The position numbers and the translations under genes are program-made. A stretch of 64,000 bases of DNA, taken from positions 344,501 through 408,500 of the forward strand of contig NZ_CP066308.1 in NCBI RefSeq assembly GCF_016406105.1. Direction: 5' to 3'. The DNA is from Brevibacillus composti. Lineage in GTDB: Bacteria; Bacillota; Bacilli; Brevibacillales; Brevibacillaceae. Shown here piece after piece: positions 7,754 through 16,921 of the stretch. Each line of letters starts with the position of its first letter. Positions within the stretch are counted from its first letter, which is position 1. A model generated the notes under the pieces. That model was not told the DNA's origin, did not search any database, and saw nothing but the letters and a program-made list of their open reading frames with translations.

Positions 7754-9250
7754 ATGTACGAATTTCTCTCTCATCGTGAAAATCAACTGCTTCTCCCTGA
7801 TGATTTTTTCTTGCCATTTGGCGGCAAGTTGAGTAAAGAAAATCGCTGGGTCAAGTTGGCTCGGTTGGTACCGTGGGCACATGCAGAGAAAAAGTATGCC
7901 AAGTCCTTCCGCATATCGTTTCGTGGACAAAAGGCCGTTTCCATCCGTGTCGCTCTCGGGGCACTCATCATTCAGGAACGTTTGCAACTGTCGGACCGGG
8001 AAACGGTCCAGCAGATTGTCGAAAACCCGTATCTGCAATACTTCATCGGGCTGGAAGGCTATCAGGATCATCCACCGTTCCACCCGTCGCTCATGACGCA
8101 TTTTCGCAAACGTTTAGGCGAACCGGTTCTCCGTGAAATCAACGAGATCATCGCGGTTGAGGCCGCTAAATCAATTCCAGATTCCGACCGTGACGATGAA
8201 CCAAAATCAGGTACAAAATCCAAAGGTAAACGTACGACCAAGCGTCACTCAACATCCGAGGAAGATCCGAACCAGGGTGTCTTGTTGCTGGATGCCACAT
8301 GTGCCCCGGCGGATGTGGCGTACCCAACCGATTTGAACTTGCTGAACGAGGCGCGTGAGAAACTGGAGGAGATCATCGATACGTTACATGCTCCACAGAT
8401 TGGTCGTTCCCGCAAACCACGGACTTATCGGGATAAAGCTCGAAAGGAGTACCTGGCCGTGGCCAAACAGCGTCGTGCAAACGGCAAGGTGATTCGTCGA
8501 GCGATCGGCAAGCAACTCCGGTATGTAGCACGTAACCTTCAAATTATCCGCAACATGGCCTCACGGCAGCCGCTGACACTTTTGAGCCGGAAACAATATC
8601 GCGACTTGCTTGTGATTCAGGAACTGTATCGACAGCAACGCATGATGTTTGAACGCAAAACGCATCAGATCGAAGATCGAATCGTGAGCATCCACCAACC
8701 GCACGTCCGCCCGGTCGTACGCGGCAAAGCGAAAGCGCGAGTAGAGTTTGGCGCCAAAGTATCGGTCAGCATGGTGAACGGTTATGCTTTTCTGGAGCGT
8801 CTATCATGGGACAGCTTCAACGAAGGGGTGACGCTGATCGAATCTGTAGAAGCATACAAGAGACGCTTTGGTTGTTACCCGAAGGCGGTACTTGCCGATC
8901 AAATCTATCGCACCCGGCAAAACAGGGCATTTTGCAAAGCGCATGGCATTCGTTTGAGCGGTCCGGCGCTTGGCCGTCCCGTACAAGGCGAAGAAGCGAC
9001 AGAACAACGGCGAGTCGCAAGACAAGATGCACGAAAACGCAACGCCATAGAAGGCAAATTTGGTGAGGGCAAGCGCAGGTATGGGCTTGGCCGTATTCGA
9101 GCATGCCTTGCGAAAACAAGTGAAACCGTCATCGCGCTTCAGCTCCTGGTGATGAACCTCGAGCGTAGGCTGCGGGATTTTTTTGTCTCCTGGTTAAACC
9201 GTCTTCTTTCCTATAGAATTCCTGCTTTTGGAAACATTTTTGAAGTTTGA
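7754..9250 (+). CDS. IS5/IS1182-family transposase
   Basis: A 498-aa DDE transposase, full length for this group. The N-terminal part (RISFRGQKAVSIRVALGALI, HPSLMTHFRKRLG) is the InsH-type N domain. Catalytic residues are likely D180 (LLDATCAPAD), D382 (VLADQIYRTR) and E433 (EGKFGEGKRRYGL). A basic low-complexity insert lies at residues 140-175. ATG 7754 is preceded by GGAG at 7741 that abuts the leader hairpin. Codon use is slightly less GC-rich than in the neighbours, as expected for a mobile gene. It acts on the inverted repeats at 7633 and 9268. Confidence 0.95.
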   Translation: MYEFLSHRENQLLLPDDFFLPFGGKLSKENRWVKLARLVPWAHAEKKYAKSFRISFRGQKAVSIRVALGALIIQERLQLSDRETVQQIVENPYLQYFIGLEGYQDHPPFHPSLMTHFRKRLGEPVLREINEIIAVEAAKSIPDSDRDDEPKSGTKSKGKRTTKRHSTSEEDPNQGVLLLDATCAPADVAYPTDLNLLNEAREKLEEIIDTLHAPQIGRSRKPRTYRDKARKEYLAVAKQRRANGKVIRRAIGKQLRYVARNLQIIRNMASRQPLTLLSRKQYRDLLVIQELYRQQRMMFERKTHQIEDRIVSIHQPHVRPVVRGKAKARVEFGAKVSVSMVNGYAFLERLSWDSFNEGVTLIESVEAYKRRFGCYPKAVLADQIYRTRQNRAFCKAHGIRLSGPALGRPVQGEEATEQRRVARQDARKRNAIEGKFGEGKRRYGLGRIRACLAKTSETVIALQLLVMNLERRLRDFFVSWLNRLLSYRIPAFGNIFEV

Positions 9251-9255
9251 AAACC

Positions 9256-9268
9256 GTTCAGCAGCCCC
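9256..9268 (+). repeat. Right terminal inverted repeat of the IS
   Basis: GTTCAGCAGCCCC, reverse complement of the left end, followed by TAATTA. Confidence 0.9.
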
Positions 9269-9313
9269 TAATTAAACAAGACTATATGTACTTTATAAAG
9301 AGGGGGTCATTTT

Positions 9314-10780
9314 TTGGAGGCATTTGTAAACGGATTAAATGACATCATCTGGAGTCAGGCACTCATTTATCTCTGTTTAGGTGTAGGGTTGTTTTATTCC
9401 ATAGCCACGCGCTTCATGCAGATTCGCCATCTGAAAGACATGTTCAAGCTGATGTTTGAAGGGAAAAGCTCCGAAGCCGGCGTATCCTCCTTCCAGGCTC
9501 TGTCCATGGCATTGTCGGGACGCGTGGGTACAGGGAACATCGCCGGGGTCGCCACAGCGATCGCCTATGGTGGACCGGGTGCCGTTTTCTGGATGTGGGT
9601 CATGGCTTTCCTGGGAGCGTCTTCCGGGTTTGTGGAGGCGACGCTTGGTCAGGTCTATAAGACCAAGCACCAAGGTCTGTTCCGCGGGGGTCCTTCTTTC
9701 TACATCGAAAAAGGCTTGAAAATGAAATGGTACGCTTTGCTGTTCGCGATTGTCACGGTGATTGCGACAGGGGTTCTGCTCCCTGGCGTGCAAGCCAACA
9801 GCATTGCATCCGGGATGGAAAATGCTTTCGGCATCAGCCCGATGGTTACCGGTATTTTCCTGGCCGCCGTTCTCGGCTTGATCATTTTCGGGGGCGTTAA
9901 GCGTATTGCCAATGTTGCGCAAGTCGTCGTTCCTTTCATGGCACTTGGTTATATTGTGGTTGCATTAATTATCGTTCTTCTTAATATTTCTCAATTGCCT
10001 AGCATGATTGCTCTCATCTTCAAAAGCGCATTCGGCGCGGAAGCAGCATTCGGGGGAATCCTCGGCGCCGCGATCATGTGGGGAGTTAAGCGCGGCATCT
10101 ACTCCAACGAAGCGGGTCAAGGTACTGCGCCGCACGCTGCTGCCGCCGCTGAAGTATCTCACCCTGCGAAACAGGGAATTGTGCAGGCTTTCTCCGTTTA
10201 TGTCGATACCCTGTTCGTATGTTCCGCCACAGCATTTATGATCCTGATTACCGGCATGTACAATGTTACTCCGGAAAATGGAGCTCCGATTGTAAACAAT
10301 CTGGGCGACATGGAGCCGGGTCCCGGCTATACACAGCAAGCGGTTGAGGCGGTCATGCCTGGCTTCGGTGCTCCGTTTGTGGCGATTGCTCTGTTGTTCT
10401 TTGCCTTTACGACGATTATGGCTTACTACTATATGGCCGAAACCAACCTGACCTATCTGAACGGCAAAGTGAGAAGAATTTGGAGCGAGCATGCTCTGAA
10501 AATCGTGATCATGGCCGTCGTTATCTACGGCAGCGTGAAGTCTGCTGGACTCGCGTGGACGCTCGGCGATATTGGGGTAGGCAGCATGGCTTGGCTGAAC
10601 ATCATCGCCATTATCCTCCTGACCAAACCGGCGCTGAAGGTGCTCAAAGACTACGAAGAGCAGAGAAAAGCCGGAAAAGACCCGGTATTCGATCCAGTGA
10701 AGCTGGGAATCGAGAATGCCGACTTCTGGGAGAAGGAATACAAGCCAGAGGATGCGGAACCAACCCGCAAAACCTCCTAA
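9314..10780 (+). CDS. alsT: Sodium:alanine (or glutamine/glycine) symporter, AGCS family
   Basis: A 488-aa transporter with about 10-11 membrane helices. Family hallmarks are near residues 60-85 (SSFQALSMALSGRVGTGNIAG split over the conserved loop), the GPGAVFWMW segment, and GIYSNEAGQGTAPHAAAAA around residue 260. It imports a small neutral amino acid with sodium. The start is TTG 9314, placed by GAGGGGG 7 bases upstream; no ATG fits. Only 45 bases separate it from the IS, so its original promoter (7602-7630) is displaced and it may now depend on a local AT-rich sequence or on transcription out of the IS. A strong terminator follows. Confidence 0.94.
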   Translation: MEAFVNGLNDIIWSQALIYLCLGVGLFYSIATRFMQIRHLKDMFKLMFEGKSSEAGVSSFQALSMALSGRVGTGNIAGVATAIAYGGPGAVFWMWVMAFLGASSGFVEATLGQVYKTKHQGLFRGGPSFYIEKGLKMKWYALLFAIVTVIATGVLLPGVQANSIASGMENAFGISPMVTGIFLAAVLGLIIFGGVKRIANVAQVVVPFMALGYIVVALIIVLLNISQLPSMIALIFKSAFGAEAAFGGILGAAIMWGVKRGIYSNEAGQGTAPHAAAAAEVSHPAKQGIVQAFSVYVDTLFVCSATAFMILITGMYNVTPENGAPIVNNLGDMEPGPGYTQQAVEAVMPGFGAPFVAIALLFFAFTTIMAYYYMAETNLTYLNGKVRRIWSEHALKIVIMAVVIYGSVKSAGLAWTLGDIGVGSMAWLNIIAIILLTKPALKVLKDYEEQRKAGKDPVFDPVKLGIENADFWEKEYKPEDAEPTRKTS

Positions 10781-10811
10781 CCCATCCAAAACGTTTTCGT
10801 CACGCTGGTTA

Positions 10812-10844
10812 ACCGGTATTGCCTCGGGCAATGCCGGTTTTTTT
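10812..10844 (+). terminator. Rho-independent terminator of alsT
   Basis: ACCGGTATTGCC / GGCAATGCCGGT, 12 pairs with one G-T, 3-nt loop, then a run of T. Confidence 0.93.
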
Positions 10845-10968
10845 CCTTCTTCTTCCCGCAGGGATAGCGGTCGCCAATAATTGGCGAAGCCCAGTTTTCT
10901 GACTCGGATCGGGCGGAAATATGGTTTAATAAAATAAGAAACCATGAAATCAAACAGAGGGATGAAGT

Positions 10969-11640
10969 ATGGAAAGAACAGATATGCCGGAAGTATTGCA
11001 ACTGGTGGGAGAAGTCATACCGGAAGGCGTCTCCGTCGCGATCTCCTACGAGCGTCGCTATATCTACTACCAGCCAAGTCCCAGCATCGATCTGAAAATC
11101 AAACCGGGCGACGTGGTGAGGGAAGGATCTGCCACCGACAGGGCGCTCACCGTGCGGAAAAAAGTATCCGAGTATGTGAAAGGAGACGTGTTTGGCGTCC
11201 CTTATTATGGCGTCTCAATGCCGGTGGTCCGCGAAGGCGACGTGATCGGCTGTATTACCGCCATCTACGCCAAGCAGATCATGCCGATCCCCGGCTTGAT
11301 GCCGGAGCCCAAGGTGCTGATCGGCAAAGGAGAAAACGGCTGGATGCCGATTCCCTTGGCTGATATCGTCTATATTCGTTCCCACGAAGGCAAGACCTGG
11401 CTGCATACGGCCACCGAATCGTATGTGAACCGCTATTCGCTGACAGAGCTGGAGCAGCTTTTATCCCCGGCCAGCTTTATCCGCTGCCATCGATCCTACA
11501 TGGTCAATTTGGAAGCGATTGGCTTTATCCACCCGCATTTTCACTCGACGTTTCTCGTCGAAATCAAGGACAAGAACCGCACTCGGGTGCCGGTTAGCCA
11601 ATCCTACGCCAGTTCATTTCGCCAACGACTGGGCTTTTAA
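10969..11640 (+). CDS. LytTR-family DNA-binding regulator with an unusual N-terminal domain
   Basis: A 223-aa protein. Residues about 120-222 are a LytTR domain (IPLADIVYIRSHEGKTWLHT, FIRCHRSYMVNLEAI, RVPVSQSYASSFRQRL). The first 110 residues are not a receiver: no DD pair or phosphorylatable D/K set is present. They look like a small PAS/GAF-type sensor (VSVAISYERRYIYYQ, VPYYGVSMPVVREGDVIGCITAIY). It therefore probably responds to a ligand, not a kinase. The ATG has AGAGGGAT upstream. It lies between alsT and a CoA-transferase gene, and may control the latter; a terminator separates them. Confidence 0.85.
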   Translation: MERTDMPEVLQLVGEVIPEGVSVAISYERRYIYYQPSPSIDLKIKPGDVVREGSATDRALTVRKKVSEYVKGDVFGVPYYGVSMPVVREGDVIGCITAIYAKQIMPIPGLMPEPKVLIGKGENGWMPIPLADIVYIRSHEGKTWLHTATESYVNRYSLTELEQLLSPASFIRCHRSYMVNLEAIGFIHPHFHSTFLVEIKDKNRTRVPVSQSYASSFRQRLGF

Positions 11641-11661
11641 GCCATATCGCTCTGCTTCGGG

Positions 11662-11689
11662 ACAAGCCGGAATCACGGCTTGTTTTTTT
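11662..11689 (+). terminator. Rho-independent terminator
   Basis: ACAAGCCG / CGGCTTGT perfect 8-bp stem, 6-nt loop, seven T. Confidence 0.9.
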
Positions 11690-11851
11690 GTTTGCCGAAA
11701 AGTGATCTGTCTCACAGGCGGGCCTGTCTTTTTTTGTTAGCTGCAGGTGAAGGGGGCTGACGACGTGCGAGCGAATAGGTGGACGTTTTTTGTCAAAAGG
11801 TAAACGGGAATCCTTTTTTCTGTTTTATCTTGAAAAATTCTGCTTTGACTC

Positions 11852-11873
11852 AAATTGAGTGACCGCTCAGTTT
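11852..11873 (+). promoter_or_regulatory. Imperfect palindrome, possible operator of the CoA-transferase gene
   Basis: AAATTGAGTGACCGCTCAGTTT: arms AAAnTGAG / CTCAnTTT around GTGACC-like centre, 54 bases before the start codon. The GACCGCTCAGT core resembles sites of TetR-type regulators of fatty acid and CoA metabolism. A TTGACT lies just upstream at 11845, but no good -10 at 17 bases was found. Confidence 0.35.
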
Positions 11874-11926
11874 GGGCTGTGTTACTGTGAGTACAACCAA
11901 GAAAGAAAGCGGCAGGTGGGTCACAG

Positions 11927-13444
11927 ATGATATGGGAGCGCTTACGTGATAAACGCCTACATGATAAAGTGGTCAGGGCCGAGGAAGCGGCCAGTTGGAT
12001 CGAAGACGGCATGACACTGGGTCTGAGCGGCTTTACCCGAGCGGGAGATGCCAAGGCTGTACCGACAGCGCTGGCGGAGAGAGCCAAGCAGGAAGGCAAG
12101 CCGTTTTCGGTCAATGTATATACGGGAGCATCGCTCGGCTGCGATATTGACGCAATCATGGCTGAGGCCGGGATCGTTCACAAGCGTCTGCCGTTTCAGG
12201 CGGATGCCGCGATGCGCAATAAGATCAACAGTGGGGAGATTCTGTTCGTCGACCAGCATTTGTCGCATACGGCTGAGCTGGTTCGACAAGGCGTCCTGGG
12301 AGAGATCGATTTTGCCATCGTGGAAGCGGTTGCTGTGACGGAAGGCGGGCTGATTATCCCGACCACTTCAGTGGGCAATTCCGATGTCTTTGTGGAACAT
12401 GCGAAGCAGGTCATCATTGAATTGAACATAGCACAACCGCTGGCCCTGCAAGGCCTGCATGATGTCTATACGATGAAAAAACAAGGGGAACGCGATCCGA
12501 TTCCGCTGACCGCTGTCGAGCAAAGAATGGGACAAGCAGGGATTCTCGTCGATCCTGCCAAAGTCAAGGGGATCGTCATTACAGAGCAGCCGGACTCTCC
12601 CTCGACGATTGTCGAGCCGGATGAGGAAACATCGATGATGGCCAGTCACCTGATCGAGTTCCTCCGCCAAGAAGTAGCGAAAGGGCGGCTGCCGCAGAAT
12701 CTGGCGCCGCTGCAGTCGGGTATTGGCACCGTGGCGAATGCGGTATTCAACGGATTTTTGGAATCGGAGTTTTCCAATCTCACGGTATTTTCGGAGGTTC
12801 TGCAAGACGCCGTATTCGATCTGATGGATGCGGGGAAAATCGCCTTTGCCTCGGGCTGCTCCATCACCCTGACCGCAGACAAGATGAAGCATGTGATGGA
12901 AAATCTGGCGGCATACCGCGACAGGCTGGTGCTGCGGCCGCAGGAGATCACGAATCATCCGGAGCTGATCCGCCGCCTCGGGCTGATCTCCATCAATACC
13001 GCTCTGGAGGTAGACATCTATGGGAATGTCAACTCCACCCATGTACTGGGGACGCGCATGATGAACGGCATCGGCGGCTCCGGCGACTTCGCCCGCAATG
13101 CCCGCCTGGCAGTCTTCGTCACCAAGTCGATTGCCAAAGGCGGCGATATCTCCAGCATCGTTCCGTTCGTCTCTCACGTGGACCACACGGAGCATGACGT
13201 CGATGTGATCGTCACCGAGCAGGGATTGGCCGATCTGCGGGGACTGGCTCCGCGTGAAAAAGCCCGGCTGATCATCGAAAAATGCGCCCATCCGCTGTAT
13301 CGGGATCAGCTTTTGGCCTATTTCGAAGAAGCCCTCACGCGCGGCGGCCATACGCCGCATGTACTGGAAAAAGCGTTTTCCTGGCATACGCAATATGCCC
13401 GGGAAGGCAGCATGCGAGCGAGAGAAATGGCTTCTGCCCGTTAA
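11927..13444 (+). CDS. Acetyl-CoA hydrolase/transferase family protein (acetyl-CoA:succinate CoA-transferase type)
   Basis: A 505-aa class I CoA-transferase. It shows the family's NVYTGASLG region near residue 65, the catalytic glutamate E290 in VFSEVLQD, and the glycine-rich MNGIGGSGDFARNA loop near residue 385. It moves CoA between acetate and succinate or related acids in the cytoplasm, linking acetate handling to the TCA cycle. ATG 11927 is preceded by GGCAGGTGG. It is transcribed alone, with a terminator shared with the convergent cydB. The exact acid pair is not readable from sequence. Confidence 0.9.
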   Translation: MIWERLRDKRLHDKVVRAEEAASWIEDGMTLGLSGFTRAGDAKAVPTALAERAKQEGKPFSVNVYTGASLGCDIDAIMAEAGIVHKRLPFQADAAMRNKINSGEILFVDQHLSHTAELVRQGVLGEIDFAIVEAVAVTEGGLIIPTTSVGNSDVFVEHAKQVIIELNIAQPLALQGLHDVYTMKKQGERDPIPLTAVEQRMGQAGILVDPAKVKGIVITEQPDSPSTIVEPDEETSMMASHLIEFLRQEVAKGRLPQNLAPLQSGIGTVANAVFNGFLESEFSNLTVFSEVLQDAVFDLMDAGKIAFASGCSITLTADKMKHVMENLAAYRDRLVLRPQEITNHPELIRRLGLISINTALEVDIYGNVNSTHVLGTRMMNGIGGSGDFARNARLAVFVTKSIAKGGDISSIVPFVSHVDHTEHDVDVIVTEQGLADLRGLAPREKARLIIEKCAHPLYRDQLLAYFEEALTRGGHTPHVLEKAFSWHTQYAREGSMRAREMASAR

Positions 13445-13456
13445 GCGGCCGCTAAC

Positions 13457-13500
13457 CGCAGCCTTACGCCCAGAAATCCTCGGCGGGGCTGCGCTTTTTT
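13457..13500 (+). terminator. Rho-independent terminator of the CoA-transferase gene
   Basis: CGCAGCC (13457-13463) / GGCTGCG (13487-13493) then CTTTTTT. The long loop may fold further. Confidence 0.8.
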
Positions 13501-13510
13501 ATCACATCCA

Positions 13511-14539
13511 TTATTTTTGCCGCACATATAGATCGTCTTTCATAAACAGCCGCCAGAAGAAGAGAAAGCCGGGAATCAGGATGGCGAAGCCGACCAGGTA
13601 GCTGACGAGCAAGGCCCGAAACGTATTCGGGTGGGTAAAGCTGGACTCGATAGTGATGTCGGGATACACGATATAAGGCAGGTGGGCCGCCCCGTAGGCG
13701 TAACTGGCCAGCAGATACTGGACGATCACCCCGATCACCGCGAGACGGGCGGGGTGGATGGGCCAGTTGCGCCGTTGCGGGAGCAAAAGCGCCAGGTATC
13801 CGATCAAAAAGCAGGCTGCCGAGGCCACTAACCAAGGGGTGTGAGTCAGCAGCCGCTCATGCAGCCAGGCGGCCTCCTCCCGCATGGTCACGACTGTCAG
13901 GACAGCCGTGAGCAGCGTGATGGGACCGAGCAGGCGGGCATCCCGCCGGTACACGCGAAATGCCTGCGGGGCTTGGGCGACATAGGAATAGTCAGCAAGC
14001 AGCAGGGAGGAAAGAAACAGGGTGCTGCTGACCGCCAGCCCGATGTAGGCATACACATGGGGGCTGGCAAGCAGCGTCCCCCAATCCAGCCGCTCGACGC
14101 CGTCGATCCGGGTGATATATCCCCCCTGCGTCAGCGGGAGAACCAGAATCAGCAGGGCAGGTATCAAAAGGCCGCTGACGCCGGAGAAAAAGGCGAGGGT
14201 CTTGTCGTATTTTCGGACCAGATGGGAAAAGACCATAAAGGCGCTGCGAATCAGGATCAAAAGCAGAATCAGGCTTCCCGGGATCAGCAGCACCGTCCCG
14301 AGCGTAGAGACGGCGCCAGGAAAGAAGGTAACCAGTCCGACCACGATCAGAACGACGAAGACATTCACCACCTCCCAAGACGGGGAGAGATAGCGGTTGG
14401 CGATGCTGGTCGCCTTGGTTTGCTCCCGGTTGAGATAGAGCAGCGACCAGAAGCCTGCTCCAAAGTCAAAAGAAGCCGCCACGGCGTAGATCACGACAAA
14501 AATCCACAGCAGCGTAATTGCCAGTATCGTATCGGTCAT
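13511..14539 (-). CDS. cydB: Cytochrome bd ubiquinol oxidase subunit II
   Basis: A 342-aa membrane protein with about eight helices. The N-terminal WIFVVIYAVAASFDFGAGFWSL segment is typical of CydB. It pairs with subunit I to make the high-affinity quinol oxidase, which reduces oxygen without pumping protons. It is the second gene of the pair, 24 bases after cydA, with AAGGAGG before its ATG. Length and sequence style fit the short Bacillus YthB-type subunits better than the 378-aa E. coli one. It converges on the CoA-transferase gene. Confidence 0.92.
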   Translation of the reverse strand: MTDTILAITLLWIFVVIYAVAASFDFGAGFWSLLYLNREQTKATSIANRYLSPSWEVVNVFVVLIVVGLVTFFPGAVSTLGTVLLIPGSLILLLILIRSAFMVFSHLVRKYDKTLAFFSGVSGLLIPALLILVLPLTQGGYITRIDGVERLDWGTLLASPHVYAYIGLAVSSTLFLSSLLLADYSYVAQAPQAFRVYRRDARLLGPITLLTAVLTVVTMREEAAWLHERLLTHTPWLVASAACFLIGYLALLLPQRRNWPIHPARLAVIGVIVQYLLASYAYGAAHLPYIVYPDITIESSFTHPNTFRALLVSYLVGFAILIPGFLFFWRLFMKDDLYVRQK

Positions 14540-14563
14540 GCCAGATGCCTCCTTGTGGCTGCT

Positions 14564-15910
14564 CTAGGGAGAAGGTTTTTCTGATGGCCGGTCGGCTGGC
14601 GCCAGCTCCAGGGGATGCCGGTCAAAATAGCTGCGGAAGACGAGGATCGTCACCAGCCCCAGGAACAGGTAGACGGCGAGAAAGGTAATGAAGAGCGGCC
14701 CGATGCCCGTCGATTGAGTAACGGAGTCCGCCGTCCGCATCACGCGGTAGATCACCCACGGCTGGCGGCCGGTACAGGCGAAAATCCACCCGAATTCGAT
14801 GCCGAGCAGAGCGAGTGGACCGCTCAGGACGAAGATGCCCAATACCCAGCGGGGAAACAGCTTACGCCGAAGCAGCTTTTTCCAAGCAAACCCGAAGAGG
14901 CCGACGACGATGAGCAGAGAGCCGATCCCTACCATCCCGTTAAACAAAGTATGAATGTACAGAGGGGGCCATTCGTCCTGGGGGAATTCGTTCAGCCCGA
15001 CGACGACCTCATCAAAACGGTTGCCGGCCAAAAAACTGAGGAGCCAGGGAATTTCGATGCCGTACTTCACTTCTTGCGTGACCGGGTCGGTAAATCCGCC
15101 GACAGCCAGCGGCGCATAGGCCTGAGTCTCAAACAGCCCCTCGGCCGCAGCCAGCTTTTCCGGCTGGTAGCGATGCAGCATCTGGGCCGAATGGTGGCCG
15201 TTCAGTGCCGTCAGAAGCGAAAAGGAGCCGCCGACAATCAGCCCGAGCAGGAGCGCTTTTTGGTGAAAGCTGTATTCCCGGCTGCGCGGCTCCGTCTTTC
15301 TCATTTTCCAAGCGGCGACCGAGGCGATAGCAAAGGCGCCGGTCATATAGGCAGAAACCACGACATGGCCCGCTGTGACGAAGAAGCTGGGATTAAAAAA
15401 GGCTGCCCACGGGTCGACGTCGACCACCTCTCCGTTTTCGATGCGAAACCCGGCCGGCGTCCCTTCGAAAGCGTGTACATTGGTGATCAGCACAGCCGAG
15501 GCAGTCGCTCCCAAAAGCACCATCAATACGGCAAATAACCGCATCCGCGGGGTGAGCCGATCGGCGGCATACACGTAGATGGACATAAACAACGCTTCCA
15601 GAAAAAAGGCGAAAATTTCGATCTGAAACGGCAGGGAAATCACTTTCCCCACCACTTCCATAAAGCCGGGCCATAGAAGGGTGAGCTGTACCCTGGCAAT
15701 CGTGCCCGATGGAATGGCGACCCCCAGCAGGATGGCTTGCCCTTTTGTCCAGCGCTTCGCCATAAGTGCGTAGTCCGCGTCGCGCGTATATTGAAAGAGA
15801 AGCTCCGCCAGCAGAATCATCAGGGGAAGTCCAACGCCCAGCGTGGCAAAGATGATGTGAAAAGCCATGGTTGTGCCAAAGGTGGCCCGTGCCAGTACGA
15901 GTTCCTCCAT
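14564..15910 (-). CDS. cydA: Cytochrome bd ubiquinol oxidase subunit I (short Q-loop, YthA type)
   Basis: About 448 aa from the ATG at 15910; an in-frame GTG at 15937 would add nine residues. Conserved haem-ligand and quinol features are visible: FGTTMAFHIIFATLG with a His near residue 19, the K..E pair in PEKLAAAEG, and EFGWIFACTGRQPWVIY. The periplasmic Q loop is short, as in the Gram-positive and cyanide-insensitive enzymes. The SD GGAAGGGG is about 14 bases from the ATG, so the start is not certain. It is first in a two-gene operon with cydB. Confidence 0.92.
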   Translation of the reverse strand: MEELVLARATFGTTMAFHIIFATLGVGLPLMILLAELLFQYTRDADYALMAKRWTKGQAILLGVAIPSGTIARVQLTLLWPGFMEVVGKVISLPFQIEIFAFFLEALFMSIYVYAADRLTPRMRLFAVLMVLLGATASAVLITNVHAFEGTPAGFRIENGEVVDVDPWAAFFNPSFFVTAGHVVVSAYMTGAFAIASVAAWKMRKTEPRSREYSFHQKALLLGLIVGGSFSLLTALNGHHSAQMLHRYQPEKLAAAEGLFETQAYAPLAVGGFTDPVTQEVKYGIEIPWLLSFLAGNRFDEVVVGLNEFPQDEWPPLYIHTLFNGMVGIGSLLIVVGLFGFAWKKLLRRKLFPRWVLGIFVLSGPLALLGIEFGWIFACTGRQPWVIYRVMRTADSVTQSTGIGPLFITFLAVYLFLGLVTILVFRSYFDRHPLELAPADRPSEKPSP

Positions 15911-15997
15911 GAGATCGATCGAACGCCCCTTCCACACAATTCCAGTGTAAATCTTTCCCTGTTAATGTCTCTAGAAAGGGAGGGAAGTATGCAGAGC

Positions 15998-16033
15998 AAA
16001 AACAACAAACCGCCTCCCGTTTCCGGAAAGCGG
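15998..16033 (-). terminator. Terminator of the doxX-pirin operon
   Basis: On the minus strand CCGCTTTCC / GGGAGGCGG pairs over nine positions (two G-U) with a 6-nt loop and a TTTGTTGTTTTT tail. Confidence 0.8.
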
Positions 16034-16103
16034 CCTGATTGTCTTTGCTTGTTATTTGCTGCGGCTGCGGCTCATGTAGGAGGAGATGTAGAAGGCAGCC
16101 TGC

Positions 16104-16877
16104 TTATTTGCGGTACAGCGGATAATCTACCGCAGTTGGCACCTGGATGGCAACGACGCGCAGCGCCTCGGCTCCCGCAGGGTCGGCTGACAGAACCACG
16201 CTGCCGTCCTCCTCGGCACTTATGACAGCAAAATCGCCGGCTTCCAGTGATTCGCTTTTCGCGGCAGAGGGGGCGTCCACTCGTCCTTTCCCGGAGACGG
16301 CGACCACAGCCAGGGAATATCCGGTGGGAAGTCTCCAGGTAAAGGAAGCTCCGGGTGGAATAGTCAGATCCTTCATCTCCGAGTCGGTCACCAGCGAAAT
16401 TGGTGCATCCGTGCCGATGATCCGTTTTACCTGTATGCCGTCCACTACATCCAGCGGGAACTGCTCGTGATCGTACTGGCTGTAAATGGGCGGCCTTTTG
16501 ACTGCCTGCGAAAGATGCGGCTCGAACCAGATCTGAAACATCTCCGTACCCGTGTAAAGCTCCTCCGCATGTTGGACCCCGGAGCCGGTCTGCATCACTT
16601 GGGCTCCGCCTGTCGATACCTGCTGCAAATTCCCCATGGTGTCGCGATGGCCGACTGTACCGTGTAGGACATAAGAAACGATTTCAAAACCGGAGTGGGG
16701 ATGCAGCGGAATTTCGAAGGTGGTCATCGACTTGGCCCAGGCCCAGTAAAAGAGCGGGCCAACCCGTTTGACAGCCGTCTCTTCATGGGAAAAGGCAATC
16801 GGTTTGCTTTCCACGATTTCCCCGTTGCCAAAATGTCCTTTGCCTTGCTGGTCTTTTGGATAGATCGAGATGTGCAT
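16104..16877 (-). CDS. Pirin-family cupin protein
   Basis: A 257-aa bicupin protein. The metal site of the N-terminal cupin is visible as HPHSGFE (about residues 59-65) and GVQHAEE (about 101-107), giving the usual three His and one Glu. Some bacterial pirins are quercetin 2,3-dioxygenases; others bind regulators or enzymes. The second cupin lacks clear ligands, as usual. It lies 44 bases after doxX on the same strand and has GAGGAACT-type SD, so the two form an operon under the MhqR-like box at 17346. That context favours a role with quinone or phenolic compounds. Confidence 0.9.
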   Translation of the reverse strand: MHISIYPKDQQGKGHFGNGEIVESKPIAFSHEETAVKRVGPLFYWAWAKSMTTFEIPLHPHSGFEIVSYVLHGTVGHRDTMGNLQQVSTGGAQVMQTGSGVQHAEELYTGTEMFQIWFEPHLSQAVKRPPIYSQYDHEQFPLDVVDGIQVKRIIGTDAPISLVTDSEMKDLTIPPGASFTWRLPTGYSLAVVAVSGKGRVDAPSAAKSESLEAGDFAVISAEEDGSVVLSADPAGAEALRVVAIQVPTAVDYPLYRK

Positions 16878-16921
16878 CGCAGTTCCTCCTTCTTGTGCGG
16901 AAACGATCCGAATGCGGGCGA

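Larger units (their letters stand above)
7633..9268 (+). mobile_element. IS5/IS1182-type insertion sequence, complete, 1636 bp
   Basis: Bounded by 13-bp perfect inverted repeats GGGGCTGCTGAAC and flanked on both sides by TAATTA, which may be the target duplication or, being palindromic, part of a palindromic target. It contains one intact transposase gene and a leader with a strong hairpin. The ends and gene are undamaged, so insertion is probably recent. Position between a promoter-like region and alsT suggests an effect on that gene. Confidence 0.9.

Noticed and set aside
7633-9268. A cargo or composite transposon
   Set aside because: Only one transposase gene and one pair of ends; no second copy of the repeats in the window.
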